47,871 nt of DNA from Lachnospiraceae bacterium UBA7202 (GTDB taxonomy: Bacteria; Bacillota; Clostridia; Lachnospirales; Lachnospiraceae): positions 1 to 47,871 of the forward strand of contig DKUO01000058.1 in assembly GCA_002490705.1 (NCBI GenBank), given 5' to 3'. This document shows positions 16,154-25,190 of the stretch, piece by piece (positions within the stretch are counted from its first letter, which is position 1; each line of letters opens with the position of its first letter). Both the position numbers and the translations under genes were made by a program. Below the pieces are notes generated by a model. That model ran no database searches and was not told the origin of the DNA. It worked only from the letters and a program-made list of their open reading frames with translations.

Positions 16154-18157
16154 TTAATCATCCTCCCACAAAAGATCCGCCCGGATATAACACGCTTCTA
16201 CAGAAGGGTCAGGCTTCTCCTCCAGAGATTCTTTGTCAAGGCGGTACCAGAGCTGTCCATTGCTGTCCTCTTCGCTTCCAAGCACGGTAAGCTCTTCTCC
16301 CTCCGCCACCAGACCGACAACTTTAAATTCCACCCCTGCACCATCCCTGATTTTACATACATGATCTTTTACAATCATCGTCCGCGGAAAATCTTCCTCA
16401 CTCTTATTGCCTGCTTTTTCTTTCCCCGGTTCTCCCTCGCTCATGTCCCCTTCATCCATATCCCCGAGCAGCTCCGTCACTTCCGAATCCGTCATATATG
16501 CAGCACCGATGATCTTCCCGTCTTCTTCGCGCAGTATTTTCACATTAACCGTTCCCGCCGGATTCATATTCAGCGTATAGAATCGTTCATCCGGCTTGTG
16601 AATGTCCAGAAAAATATGGACAAGCTGGTCTTTATAATAATAGTTTTTCCCGCTTTTTGTAATGCCTGCCGCCCGATACTCTTCCGTCAGTTTCTCATCC
16701 AAGGCCTTTTCCAGATCGTCCGATTTTTCATCCCTGCCTAACTCATCATAAATCACCGACTGAAAATTCCACTTTTCGTCCTCCAAGGCCTGATCCAGCC
16801 ATTTGTTCAACTGCTCCTCATTCATTTCCTTCGCCAGAACGGAGAAAAAAGAAATCTGGTTATCCTCATAGGCCTTCTTTGCAAAGGACTGCATCAGCAG
16901 ACTGTCAGTATTCAACTGCTCCGCACAAACAGAAAAGAACGCAATTTCTCCGTCCGTATAAATCCTGTTAAGCCATGCCTCTTGTGCCTTTTGATCCAGT
17001 TTGCTAAAAGCGATTTCAAACATCGGCAGGCTTCCCGCCTCATAGAAACGCTCTGCTGACGATTCCGAAGCCTCGGCGGCATTCGCCGGATAAATACCGA
17101 CAAAAAACGCCCCTAAAACCATGCTCACCGTCAAACCGGCTGTAATCATTCTTATTTTCCCGGATTTTCTATTGTCATTCATAATCGCACCCAGCCTTTC
17201 CCTCAATATTCGTTTATTTGCGTTTAAAGAAACCGTCGTAAGCGGTTCTTTGTATCTCCAGGCCGCCGCCATGGCATCCAGCAAAGTTTTTCCGTAATCC
17301 GCCGCATGTTCATAACCCAACTTCGCCAAAACCGCTTCGTCACAGGAAAGCTCGCAGGCTTTACTGATTTCACGACTCATCACATATACCAGCGGATTAA
17401 ACCAATGCAGACAGACCACAAACTGCACCAGCCACTTATATAGGATATCCCGCCGTTTATGGTGCATAAGCTCATGCGTCACAATATAACGAAAATCCTT
17501 TCCAGAAATATCCGTATCCGGCAGTATGATGCAAGGCCGGCAAACCCCGATCAGCATAGGTGAAGAAATCCGCGGATTCACAAAAAGCTCCACCTCTTTT
17601 CCGACCCCAGTCTGCCATTGCACCTCATAAAGCGTATTTAACAAAGAGCAATCGGAAACCGGTTCTGCCCCTGCCTTTACATGTTTTATAAACCTGCGAT
17701 ACATAATGATTTTTCGTATCAGTATTCCCAGTGCGACCGCCAACCAGATCAGCCCTATAGGGCTTTTTGCCGGAACTGTTCTGTTTTGTATCAGGTCATC
17801 ACTTTCCCGACCTTGAAGCGAACTAATTGCCGCAGATTCCCCTCGCATAACATCAACTGCCGCCGGTTCTTCCTGTGCCGGAACAATCGCCTTCCATGTC
17901 CCTTTTTCTTGTTTCTCCAACCCCCAAAAAACGCCGCTCTCCGCAGCCGCCTGTTCCATCACCGAGGAAACATTCCCCATCAGGCTTGCCTCCGGCCCAA
18001 AGGGCAGCAGCAGCCTTACAATGACAAGAAGCCAGATATAATACTGCCATCGGCGGCTGCACTTCATTCTCACAAACCGATTGATCAAAAGCACCCCGAT
18101 AATGAGCAGGGCGCCGGAAACCGACATGGATAAAACCGTTTGAAATAACAGATTCAT
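16154..18157 (-). CDS. BlaR1/MecR1-type M56 metallopeptidase with repeat and SH3b ectodomain
   Basis: 667 residues. The N-terminal M56 domain has membrane helices and the zinc motif HELMHH (228-233), with SCDEAVLAKLGYE further on. A last membrane helix (about 337-357) is followed by an outer part that is not a penicillin-binding sensor: about four 30-residue helical repeats (residues 380-475; see AFFSVCAEQL, SFFSVLAKEM, NFQSVIYDEL), a linker, a TSCPD-unrelated alpha/beta stretch, and an SH3b domain (about 595-667; KIRDGAGVEFKVVGLV). SH3b domains often bind cell wall. It overlaps the repressor gene by four bases. By analogy it cleaves the repressor when the wall signal is sensed. Confidence 0.9.
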   Translation of the reverse strand: MNLLFQTVLSMSVSGALLIIGVLLINRFVRMKCSRRWQYYIWLLVIVRLLLPFGPEASLMGNVSSVMEQAAAESGVFWGLEKQEKGTWKAIVPAQEEPAAVDVMRGESAAISSLQGRESDDLIQNRTVPAKSPIGLIWLAVALGILIRKIIMYRRFIKHVKAGAEPVSDCSLLNTLYEVQWQTGVGKEVELFVNPRISSPMLIGVCRPCIILPDTDISGKDFRYIVTHELMHHKRRDILYKWLVQFVVCLHWFNPLVYVMSREISKACELSCDEAVLAKLGYEHAADYGKTLLDAMAAAWRYKEPLTTVSLNANKRILRERLGAIMNDNRKSGKIRMITAGLTVSMVLGAFFVGIYPANAAEASESSAERFYEAGSLPMFEIAFSKLDQKAQEAWLNRIYTDGEIAFFSVCAEQLNTDSLLMQSFAKKAYEDNQISFFSVLAKEMNEEQLNKWLDQALEDEKWNFQSVIYDELGRDEKSDDLEKALDEKLTEEYRAAGITKSGKNYYYKDQLVHIFLDIHKPDERFYTLNMNPAGTVNVKILREEDGKIIGAAYMTDSEVTELLGDMDEGDMSEGEPGKEKAGNKSEEDFPRTMIVKDHVCKIRDGAGVEFKVVGLVAEGEELTVLGSEEDSNGQLWYRLDKESLEEKPDPSVEACYIRADLLWEDD

Positions 18158-18537
18158 AAGCCGCCCTTACCCCCTTCCAACAGTTTCTTAAGCTCCTCGT
18201 ACTCTTCATCGCTAAGTAAATCCCCGGCAATCAAATTCGTGACCAGCCCCTTAACGCTCCCCTCATAGACTTTATCAATAAAGCTCTGCGTCTGCGCCGT
18301 CTGATATGCCGTTTCCGAGATCAGTACGGTGTATTCGTTTCGCCGCCCGATTTTCATCGCGCTCAAATACCCTTTGCCGACAAGCCGGGACAAAAGAACA
18401 ATCAGCGTATTTTTCTGGCAAGGTTTCCCCTGTTTCGCCAATTCATCCATAATATAAGAAAACAGAGTCGTTCTCTCCTGATTTTCCCAAATGATTTTCA
18501 TAATTTCATACTCTGCGTCGGACAGTTTTGCTGTCAT
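18154..18537 (-). CDS. BlaI/MecI/CopY-family transcriptional repressor
   Basis: 127 residues. Winged helix with KLSDAEYEIMKIIWE and KNTLIVLLSRLVGKGYL, then a dimerisation tail. The ATG at 18537 follows GGAGG by five bases and starts MTAKLSD as in homologues; a longer reading from 18609 runs through the operator and is rejected. It should repress its own operon at two 17-bp dyads upstream and be inactivated by the M56 protease encoded next. No beta-lactamase gene lies nearby. Confidence 0.92.
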   Translation of the reverse strand: MTAKLSDAEYEIMKIIWENQERTTLFSYIMDELAKQGKPCQKNTLIVLLSRLVGKGYLSAMKIGRRNEYTVLISETAYQTAQTQSFIDKVYEGSVKGLVTNLIAGDLLSDEEYEELKKLLEGGKGGL

Positions 18538-18588
18538 TTTTTCCTCCATCCCGAAAAATGCACCGATTTTTCCTGCGGTTGCTATATG

Positions 18589-18639
18589 TATAACATCGTG
18601 TTGTACCATTAATATAACGCATTGTTATACGTTTGTCAA
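18589..18639 (-). promoter_or_regulatory. Promoter and double operator of the BlaI/BlaR1-like operon
   Basis: On the minus strand, TTGACA (18639-18634), 17 bp, then TATATT (18616-18611) is a near-perfect promoter. Two 17-bp dyads, TATAACATCGTGTTGTA (18589-18605) and TATAACGCATTGTTATA (18613-18629), sit 24 bp apart centre to centre: one inside the promoter spacer, the other over the start of transcription. This is the classic geometry for BlaI-type repression. Confidence 0.75.
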
Positions 18640-18640
18640 G

Positions 18641-18667
18641 AAAAAATCCCCGCCGTAATCGGCGGGG
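18641..18667 (-). terminator. Terminator upstream of the BlaI promoter
   Basis: CCCCGCCG (18648-18655) pairs with CGGCGGGG (18660-18667) over a TAAT loop; on the minus strand ATTTTTT follows. It insulates the BlaI promoter from the MBL gene upstream. The rest of the 18668-18904 gap shows no convincing gene. Confidence 0.8.
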
Positions 18668-18904
18668 CATCTGTAAATTTTTAGGATCAGCTTTCCTATT
18701 TCTCTTTTCCAGTTCAATCAGATTTTCTCCAATCAGCCACAAATCTTCTGCAATAGATTTTTGCAACCATATGCATCTTTCTATTGTAGAATATTTTGAG
18801 ACGGCACCAAAATCAACTGACTACCGTTTTATGTTTAAAAAAAATTTCTTACTATGCTTGATTCATCCTTCTATTTCGCCCTTCTCAGACTCCCCGTCTA
18901 CAAA

Positions 18905-19624
18905 CTATAATATCCTGACAATATTTTCCGTCAACTTGTCATATCTCTCCACAATACCCGCATCATGGAACGGCAGCGGTATCCATCCTTCTGCATTTGC
19001 CTCCTGAATAAACCGTTCATTTTTCTCTTTGCAAAAACTGATGCCGATAGGAATATTTTGTTCCATATTATCACATAAATAACATTCATCGCCTGTAATA
19101 CAATAGGTATCATTACCTATTTGAAAATAGAGAATCGAAGAATCTGGCGTATGCCCTCCGATTACTTCAAAGTGAAATCTGTTATAAAAGTATTCCCTTT
19201 CCTTCACCAGGGAGATACAGGCTTTTGCATTCTGCAGCCTTTCCCTCACCGCGGCAGTTCCCTCTGACACAGCCTGATCATACGTTTGTTTGGACATAAT
19301 CAATCGTGCATGTGGATACAAATCAATATTATTAATATGATCCCAGTGGCTGTGTGTAAGAAATATTGCATCAATCTTGGGAAGCGAACCGAAAACCTTC
19401 CTAATCTCCTCTTCTATCGGCAGCAGAACCACACCCATCTCCGCCGCCAACTGCTCGTCCCGGAAACCTGTGTCAATCAGGAAATACTTTCCGTCAGCTT
19501 CCGCAAGATAATAAAAGAAAGAGAAATCCGATATCCGTTCCTGATTTCCCTTCTGAGTACAAAACACGGTTTCCATGGTTCCATATTGGAATCCTTTCGC
19601 AAAATGAATGCCGTATAGTTTCAT
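18905..19624 (-). CDS. MBL-fold metallohydrolase (N-acyl homoserine lactonase-like)
   Basis: 239 residues of the metallo-beta-lactamase fold. The metal motif THSHWDH is complete, followed by FEVIGGHTPDSS (second histidine) and CITGDE (bridging Asp). DTGF and the overall order resemble the AttM/AhlL lactonase-like subgroup, but the substrate cannot be told. Soluble. The ATG at 19624 follows GGAGG by five bases; reading to 19708 would overlap the next gene and lacks a site. A possible detoxifying hydrolase. Confidence 0.85.
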   Translation of the reverse strand: MKLYGIHFAKGFQYGTMETVFCTQKGNQERISDFSFFYYLAEADGKYFLIDTGFRDEQLAAEMGVVLLPIEEEIRKVFGSLPKIDAIFLTHSHWDHINNIDLYPHARLIMSKQTYDQAVSEGTAAVRERLQNAKACISLVKEREYFYNRFHFEVIGGHTPDSSILYFQIGNDTYCITGDECYLCDNMEQNIPIGISFCKEKNERFIQEANAEGWIPLPFHDAGIVERYDKLTENIVRIL

Positions 19625-19683
19625 ATACACCTCCTCTGTCTGCTGTTTCCTCAGGCGGTATACGGTAAAAGCCTTTCCAATAA

Positions 19684-20079
19684 TTATTGCTCTGTCATAA
19701 AACCCCATTGCACACCAAACTTATCAATAAAGTTACCCGCCAATTTGCTGTATGGCAATTCTGTAAAGGGGTCTATGACCGTGCTTCCTTCTTTGAAAAA
19801 TTCATAACAGGCAAGAAGTTCTTCAACATTGGAAAATATAACGATTAAATGAACGGCACAATTCAATGACTTTTCTTTGTTTCCAAATCTATCGTTCAAA
19901 AAAATTTTTTGCCCGTGGATGTACATAACTGCGTGCGCTATGTTGTTATCACCTTGACATTCATCAGGCGCATAATCATAGTTGTGTACAATGTTTTCTG
20001 CCTTGGTAATAAATGCTTTTTCATACAGAGCGATCGCTTTTTCGCAATCGCCGCAAAAATGTAAGTGTGGTATTAGCAT
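19684..20079 (-). CDS. VOC-family protein (PhnB/glyoxalase-like)
   Basis: 131 residues with a VOC fold typical of PhnB-like proteins: MLIPHLHFCGDCEKAIALYEKAF at the start, read as IPHLHFCGDCEKAIALYEKA, then HAVMYIHGQKIFLND and a final FGVQWGFMTEQ. The ATG at 20079 follows GAGGAG. Function is not known for this group; many are annotated as glyoxalase-like without activity. It follows the nucleoside phosphorylase by 16 bp. Confidence 0.85.
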   Translation of the reverse strand: MLIPHLHFCGDCEKAIALYEKAFITKAENIVHNYDYAPDECQGDNNIAHAVMYIHGQKIFLNDRFGNKEKSLNCAVHLIVIFSNVEELLACYEFFKEGSTVIDPFTELPYSKLAGNFIDKFGVQWGFMTEQ

Positions 20080-20095
20080 AATTATTCTCCTCGTA

Positions 20096-20857
20096 TTATT
20101 CTGCCACATATCTCGCTAGTTCCAATGCAATATCGAAATGCCCTGCATTATACTGGGTATCTTTCAACTGTCCCTCTTTTTGCCTTGCATCCCATTTGGG
20201 GGCATCAAGCAGATCATCACCCGTAAAAAACATATACAGATTCAGTCCTCTAAAATCACACATTGCCTGTAAGGCGGCGCATTCCATTTCTACCGAAATG
20301 CAGCCGTCCGCTTTATGCTTCTCAAAGTTATTAACGGTTTCCCGGTAGATAGCATCGGTGGTCCATGTTTTCCCTTTCGCATAAGGAATCCCGTTCTCCT
20401 CCATAAAAGCGGCAACGATATCCGCGTTTCTCAAAGTAATATAATCCGATGCGGGCGCATAATGATAAGAAGTGCCTTCATCTCTATAGGCCTGTGTCGG
20501 TATCATAATTTCTCCGCGCGCAATTTCCTTCTTCAGACAGCCCGCTGCGCCAAACACAACATACTTGTCCGTCTTTATCTCCGACAGCGTATCCTCCACC
20601 GTGCCGACACACGCAGGCGCCCCCATAAAGGTTTTATAAAATGCAAACTTCTTCCCCTTATAATTGATACAATAGATCGGCGTACTTTCCGTTGCAAAGC
20701 AAAACGAGGCAATCTGCCTGCAGTCGTAATTCTCTAGGACAAACTTTTCAATCACATGGGAAAACGTCAAAATACACGCATCCACCTGCGGCGCATTTTC
20801 CTTCATTTGTGGATTGATAATTGCAGGGGACTGGTTGTCAAAAGCTACTGTTATCAT
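20096..20857 (-). CDS. Nucleoside phosphorylase (PNP/UDP family)
   Basis: 253 residues. The family motif FGAAGCLKKEIARGEIMIP (phosphate binding) and SVEMECAALQAM (ribose binding) are present, and the C-terminus has GDDL. These enzymes cleave nucleosides with phosphate to give base and ribose-1-phosphate in salvage; the sequence is closer to uridine-type than to PNP-I, but substrate is uncertain. Soluble. Transcribed ahead of the VOC gene. Confidence 0.9.
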   Translation of the reverse strand: MITVAFDNQSPAIINPQMKENAPQVDACILTFSHVIEKFVLENYDCRQIASFCFATESTPIYCINYKGKKFAFYKTFMGAPACVGTVEDTLSEIKTDKYVVFGAAGCLKKEIARGEIMIPTQAYRDEGTSYHYAPASDYITLRNADIVAAFMEENGIPYAKGKTWTTDAIYRETVNNFEKHKADGCISVEMECAALQAMCDFRGLNLYMFFTGDDLLDAPKWDARQKEGQLKDTQYNAGHFDIALELARYVAE

Positions 20858-21017
20858 ATTTCTTTTTCCTTTACTTAGTGTTCACCCTTTGAATAATTGG
20901 AAGTTATCTACATAGTTCTATTGCACATATTTCGTTTACAGGAAATGTAATTCTATTGCATATTGCATTTCTTTTGACTCCTTCAATTCAAATTTACGCA
21001 GGCGGTGTCCCACTAAC

Positions 21018-21629
21018 TTAAAAGATAGATGGCAGCCATGAGAGACCGAACAGCAGTAGGCTTACCATCAGTGCTAATGCCGGAATCCATGCTAATATCA
21101 CATAATTTGTGTTCAGATTGTTGATAAACTGTAGCTTGCTGATAAGCCATAGGTTGTCCCGCTTCTCCAGTATGCCTGTGATTCTAATTGGGATGCGAAA
21201 ACGCCAACGATCCAGTCTGATCTGTCCCCACATGACGAAGTATAGGGCGCTGTCCGCCCGGCTAAGGGCGGTCCGTTCAACGTCTAGTACCAACTGCCCC
21301 CAGTATTTCCAATCGCCTTGCAGCAGGCGCTTGGCTCCTTCGCGGCCATAAAAAATCTCCCACGGGCTAGTACCCAGAATCAGAAACTCCTCCGGCAACA
21401 TTGTTTCGTTGATACAAGCGTCAGCCTGTTCAGGGTCCCGCTTTTCGTAATATGCGTTTAGCTGTCTCAGGGAGCGCAGTGCGTCCTTCCGCAGCTCTAC
21501 CGGAAACGTCTCGCCGGTGATTTCGCCGGGAGCGATCCGTTCCCGATGCCCCTCCAACCAGAGACGGAAGAGAAGATAAAGCAGAACAAGTAAAAAGAAT
21601 ATAGAAAGGCCTCCTGTGATATATTTCAT
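21018..21629 (-). CDS. Membrane-anchored SnoaL/NTF2-like protein
   Basis: 203 residues: an N-terminal helix (about 4-24), a soluble middle domain resembling the SnoaL/NTF2-like fold (LRQLNAYYEKRDPEQADACI, EFLILGTSPWEIFYGREGAK, LYFVMWGQIRLD, WLISKLQFIN), and a C-terminal helix (about 176-198). The middle domain lies between the two helices. In similar proteins this domain binds small hydrophobic ligands, but no function is known. It stands alone, 35 bp downstream of the next gene. Confidence 0.72.
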   Translation of the reverse strand: MKYITGGLSIFFLLVLLYLLFRLWLEGHRERIAPGEITGETFPVELRKDALRSLRQLNAYYEKRDPEQADACINETMLPEEFLILGTSPWEIFYGREGAKRLLQGDWKYWGQLVLDVERTALSRADSALYFVMWGQIRLDRWRFRIPIRITGILEKRDNLWLISKLQFINNLNTNYVILAWIPALALMVSLLLFGLSWLPSIF

Positions 21630-21664
21630 CGTTCATCATTTCCCCTTGCCTGTTTTTCGCGTTC

Positions 21665-22408
21665 TTATAGCTTTCTTCCAGTCTTACATTCACATACGAA
21701 TAAGTCCTCCTCCATATCTAAAACGGCCTTTACAAACGATTTAATAATCCGATAAGAACTATCTCTACTAAAATCTAATTGAGGAATGAAAAGAGTGCCA
21801 ATAAAAAATGGATGTTCTTTCAATTCAAATCCTCTGAAACATCCATTTTTAGTTTCTACTATAGTCGTAATCAAATTACTATTTTGAAATGCACTACGAT
21901 ATGCTTCATGAAACCCATAATTGCAACGGTATTCTCCAATTAATTCGTTCCCGCCTACTGTCCGAGCCAGAATTGAATTAGGATCAGATATCTCCAGTCG
22001 TTCCTTTTTATTCATTAATGTGCACGACAATTTTACAATCACAGCGTCTGCACATTCTGTATCATTTTCTTCACTATCTGCACTATATAAACCTAAAACA
22101 TTACGTGCAAACTCAATAACCATATGCTGAAAACCAGCACACGTACCTAGTGCAGGTATCCCATTTTCCCTTGCATATTGAATTGCCGACAAAACATTCT
22201 TTGTATCCTTATAAGGACTTCCCGGCGAAAACCAAAACCCATCAAATAATTTTAAATGTTCCTCAGATACATCCAATGCATCACTCATAATCCACTGAGC
22301 TTCTAATTCACCTTGTATTTCTTCTGCCACATCTTTTATGGATTCCATTATAAGACAATGGCTTTCTTCATTTTGATTATAGTCTCCTATAATAGCTATT
22401 TTTTTCAC
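21665..22408 (-). CDS. CTP synthase C-terminal-region-related protein
   Basis: 247 residues of a free-standing class-I glutamine-amidotransferase-like fold, the group known as CTP synthase C-terminal region-related proteins. Cys90 in LGTCAGFQH is in the nucleophile position, but the usual catalytic FHPE is FIPQ (207-210), so His and Glu are missing and normal glutamine hydrolysis is unlikely. Other family marks: MKKIAIIGDYNQ, FSPGSPYKD, EHPFFIGTLF. The altered motif is a family feature from memory rather than a mutation here. Role unknown. Confidence 0.82.
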   Translation of the reverse strand: MKKIAIIGDYNQNEESHCLIMESIKDVAEEIQGELEAQWIMSDALDVSEEHLKLFDGFWFSPGSPYKDTKNVLSAIQYARENGIPALGTCAGFQHMVIEFARNVLGLYSADSEENDTECADAVIVKLSCTLMNKKERLEISDPNSILARTVGGNELIGEYRCNYGFHEAYRSAFQNSNLITTIVETKNGCFRGFELKEHPFFIGTLFIPQLDFSRDSSYRIIKSFVKAVLDMEEDLFVCECKTGRKL

Positions 22409-22463
22409 TTCTCACCTCGGAAAAATATCGTTCAGACAAATCAAAAGAAATTGCAATAACTTC

Positions 22464-22892
22464 TTACTGCTTCGCCGGATTCGGACATGTAATAATCCAT
22501 GTAAAACCAAACCGGTCTTTCGTAACAGACCCACAGCCGCTATCATCCGGTTCCGGATGCGGCCTTAAAGGCGAAAGTATAGTTCCTCCTTCCGCTAACA
22601 CTGATATGGCCTGCAACGCCTCCGCTTCGGAATCCATGTGAATCATCAGGCTTATATCCGTATTCACTCCGGCGCAATCAACGCTGTCTCCTCCCGCCAT
22701 GCGTGTACTGCCAAGATTGAACTCCACATGCATTACTTTTCCGATCTGCTCCGGCGTCATGTCATAATTTTTTTCATCCCATCGGGACATCCAATAAATC
22801 TCTCCGCCAAATGCATTGATATAGACATTGACCGCTTCTTCACAGTTTCCTTTAAACGCCAGATATGGTATCACTTCAATCTTTTTATTCAT
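22464..22892 (-). CDS. PhnB-like VOC-family protein
   Basis: 142 residues from the ATG at 22892, preceded by AAGGAAG; the longer reading to 23018 is not supported. VOC fold: EVIPYLAFKGNCEEAVNVYI, MTPEQIGKVMHVEF, MAGGD, and FGFTWIITCPNPAKQ at the end. Paralogous in fold to the VOC gene at 19684-20079 but clearly different. Function not known. Confidence 0.87.
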   Translation of the reverse strand: MNKKIEVIPYLAFKGNCEEAVNVYINAFGGEIYWMSRWDEKNYDMTPEQIGKVMHVEFNLGSTRMAGGDSVDCAGVNTDISLMIHMDSEAEALQAISVLAEGGTILSPLRPHPEPDDSGCGSVTKDRFGFTWIITCPNPAKQ

Positions 22893-23065
22893 TTTTTCTT
22901 CCTTTTCTGCATAGACTTTTTTCCTTTCCCAATTATTTTGAGTTCCAGTATACCACGTCCGAAACTTGTCGGATTGTATATTTCCGACCATTTCATTATG
23001 AGCGGCCGGAACAGGCAATAACGATATTTCGAGCGTCGTTTTTCAAATACAATGGGAACGCATTT

Positions 23066-24214
23066 TCACCACACCCGATAATTCCCCGACAGCGCAAGAT
23101 ACGCAAACAAATAAAGACAATTATCATAATACCTGCGCTTGCCCTTCCGCATCGGTTCTCTGAAAAATCTCTCTGTCCATTCCTTCGCCAGCTTCGCTGT
23201 CTCCGACAGTTCCCCGCCGTCAAGCCGTTCCGGAATCGCCAGCGTTCCCTGCGCCGTAGTCGCTAACATCCCTACCGGGTGAAGGGCCGGCTGGTCGATC
23301 ACTTCCCCGTCAATCTTATAGGTCATGAAAGGATTTTCCCTTCTGGTCACGCCCAGAAAGTGTTGTAATCTTTCAGACGCCGCACGCTGCCCGCTATCAA
23401 TTCCGTTCCAGCTGTAATCGAGTCCGATATTGGCCGCCGTTCGGTAAGCATCGGAGTAAAAATATCCATGCTGACCCCACTCAAATTCCGTGTAGACAGG
23501 CGACCCATCAAAATTTGCGTACTCCGCCGACATGCCCGTCTTATCATGACAGGCCCTGACCAGATATTCCCTGCTGACCCTTGCCGCCTCCGCCCAAAAG
23601 GCCCGGTCCTCCTCATTGGCCCATTTCGCGAACAACTCATAAAAATGGGGCAGATGATAGGAGGGATCGGTAAACGGAGAGCCGGGCACAAAGAGAATCT
23701 GATGATTTTCCCTGTTCCACATGGGTTCTCCCGCCCGCCCCTTTTCACCTTTATGGAGGCAGGCTGACAGAATCTCCCTTGCCTCCCGTTCATACTGGAA
23801 AATGCCTTCGCCCTCTCCCCATCTATGGGAGGCAAAGAACAACGCCATGGCAAAATATTCTTCCCCGTCGGGCGCAGGGCCGTAAGCATTTTTAGAACCA
23901 TCCGGCGCGCAGGACCAGGCAAAATAGCCCTCGTTCTCCCCGGAACCCATCCACATATAGGTCTTAGCCCACTTCCAGAGACGATCAAATTCTTCTTTCA
24001 TATCAAGCTGCACACACATCATCATCCCATAGGACATACCCTCCGTGCGCGCGTCCACGTTGCCCGTATCTTCGATATAAGCCATATCATCCCCCACCGG
24101 ATGATACACCTTCTCCTCCTCATCATAGAAGAAGGTGTGTACGACTTCTTTTAACCTTTTCTCGATCTCTTCCTCCGAAATCCCGATCTCCCTAAACACA
24201 TTCCGATACTGCAT
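23066..24214 (-). CDS. GH8 reducing-end xylose-releasing exo-oligoxylanase
   Basis: 382 residues of glycoside hydrolase family 8, Rex type, which removes xylose from the reducing end of xylo-oligosaccharides in the cytoplasm. General acid Glu58 in DARTEGMSYG; candidate base Asp255 in FYSDAYRTA. No signal peptide, fitting an intracellular enzyme fed by the neighbouring importer. It is the last gene of the xylo-oligosaccharide operon, 80 bp behind the permease with a strong stem-loop between. Confidence 0.92.
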   Translation of the reverse strand: MQYRNVFREIGISEEEIEKRLKEVVHTFFYDEEEKVYHPVGDDMAYIEDTGNVDARTEGMSYGMMMCVQLDMKEEFDRLWKWAKTYMWMGSGENEGYFAWSCAPDGSKNAYGPAPDGEEYFAMALFFASHRWGEGEGIFQYEREAREILSACLHKGEKGRAGEPMWNRENHQILFVPGSPFTDPSYHLPHFYELFAKWANEEDRAFWAEAARVSREYLVRACHDKTGMSAEYANFDGSPVYTEFEWGQHGYFYSDAYRTAANIGLDYSWNGIDSGQRAASERLQHFLGVTRRENPFMTYKIDGEVIDQPALHPVGMLATTAQGTLAIPERLDGGELSETAKLAKEWTERFFREPMRKGKRRYYDNCLYLFAYLALSGNYRVW

Positions 24215-24240
24215 TCTGATTAACCTGCCTCTCTATATAC

Positions 24241-24269
24241 AGAGAATGCCCGGAAAACGGGCATTCTCT
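24241..24269 (-). terminator. Stem-loop between permease and GH8 genes
   Basis: AGAGAATGCCCG (24241-24252) and CGGGCATTCTCT (24258-24269) form a perfect 12-bp stem with a 5-base loop. No long T-run follows on the minus strand, so it may be a processing or stability element or a leaky terminator rather than a full stop. Confidence 0.65.
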
Positions 24270-24293
24270 TACACAAAATATAGTACTTTTGCG

Positions 24294-25175
24294 TTATTCT
24301 TTGACTCCGCCGATGGTCAAACCCGTCACAAAATACCTCTGCAAGAACGGGTACAGGCACACGATGGGGAGCATCGTCGCGATAGTCGCCGCCGCCCTGA
24401 TGGAAGCGGGTGTAATCGAGTTTGCGGAGTTTCTCGCACTGTCTGCGCTGCCGCTCTGCTGCATAACCGAAGACAACAGTTTCATTAATTCGTACTGTAA
24501 TGTAGTATACTTATCGGACATGCGGTTGTAAAGCATCGCGTCAAACCAGGAGTTCCACTGTCCCACCGCCACAAACAACGCCACAGTCGCATACACGGGC
24601 TTACAGAGAGGAGAAATGATTTTCACAAAAATTGTCATATATCCCGCGCCGTCGAGCTGCGCCGACTCTTCCAGCGAATCCGGCAGACCTACCATGTAGG
24701 TTCTGAGCACCAGCATATTAAAGGCGCTGACTGTACCGGGGATTACATATACCCAAAAAGTACCTGTCAGATGCAGATTCTTATACAGCAGGAATGTCGG
24801 GATCAGTCCGCCATTCACATACATCGTGATTACCCAGAACAGGGATAACTGGGATTTAAACAGAAACCGCTTCCGGCTCACGACAAACGCCAACAGCGCG
24901 TTGGCCGCCAGAGCAAGGAAAGTTCCTACAACCGTTCTGAGCACGGTAATATACGCGCCCGTAACCATATTCTGCTTATGTAATACAGTATAGTAATTCT
25001 GTAAAGTAAATTTTCTCGGAATCAGATGGATACCGCCCCGTACCGTATCAATACCGTCGTTAAAGGAAACTGCCAGCGTATTTAATACGGGATATAAGGT
25101 TATTACCACAAAGGCTACCATAAAGATGGTATTGCATATTACAAAAATCTGGTCTGCTAAACTCTTCTTCTTCAT
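24294..25175 (-). CDS. Carbohydrate ABC permease, LplC-like
   Basis: 293 residues with about six membrane helices. The EAA loop (EESAQLDGAGYMTIFVKIIS) that contacts the ATPase is clear. It pairs with the LplB-like permease 15 bp upstream. No ATPase gene lies in the locus, so a shared MsmK/MsmX-type ATPase encoded elsewhere must power it, as is usual for such Firmicutes importers. Predicted substrate: xylo-oligosaccharides, from its GH8 and GH43 neighbours. Confidence 0.93.
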   Translation of the reverse strand: MKKKSLADQIFVICNTIFMVAFVVITLYPVLNTLAVSFNDGIDTVRGGIHLIPRKFTLQNYYTVLHKQNMVTGAYITVLRTVVGTFLALAANALLAFVVSRKRFLFKSQLSLFWVITMYVNGGLIPTFLLYKNLHLTGTFWVYVIPGTVSAFNMLVLRTYMVGLPDSLEESAQLDGAGYMTIFVKIISPLCKPVYATVALFVAVGQWNSWFDAMLYNRMSDKYTTLQYELMKLLSSVMQQSGSADSARNSANSITPASIRAAATIATMLPIVCLYPFLQRYFVTGLTIGGVKE

Positions 25176-25190
25176 CTTTACGCTCCCTCC

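Noticed and set aside
18506..18766. An 86-codon minus-strand frame
   Set aside because: It has a TTG start, runs straight through the terminator at 18641-18667 and the BlaI operators, and overlaps the repressor gene in another frame. Not a gene.
24241..24269. Stem-loop as a full terminator separating GH8 from the importer operon
   Set aside because: There is no convincing T-run after the stem on the minus strand, so complete termination is not supported; it is listed as a stem-loop of uncertain effect.
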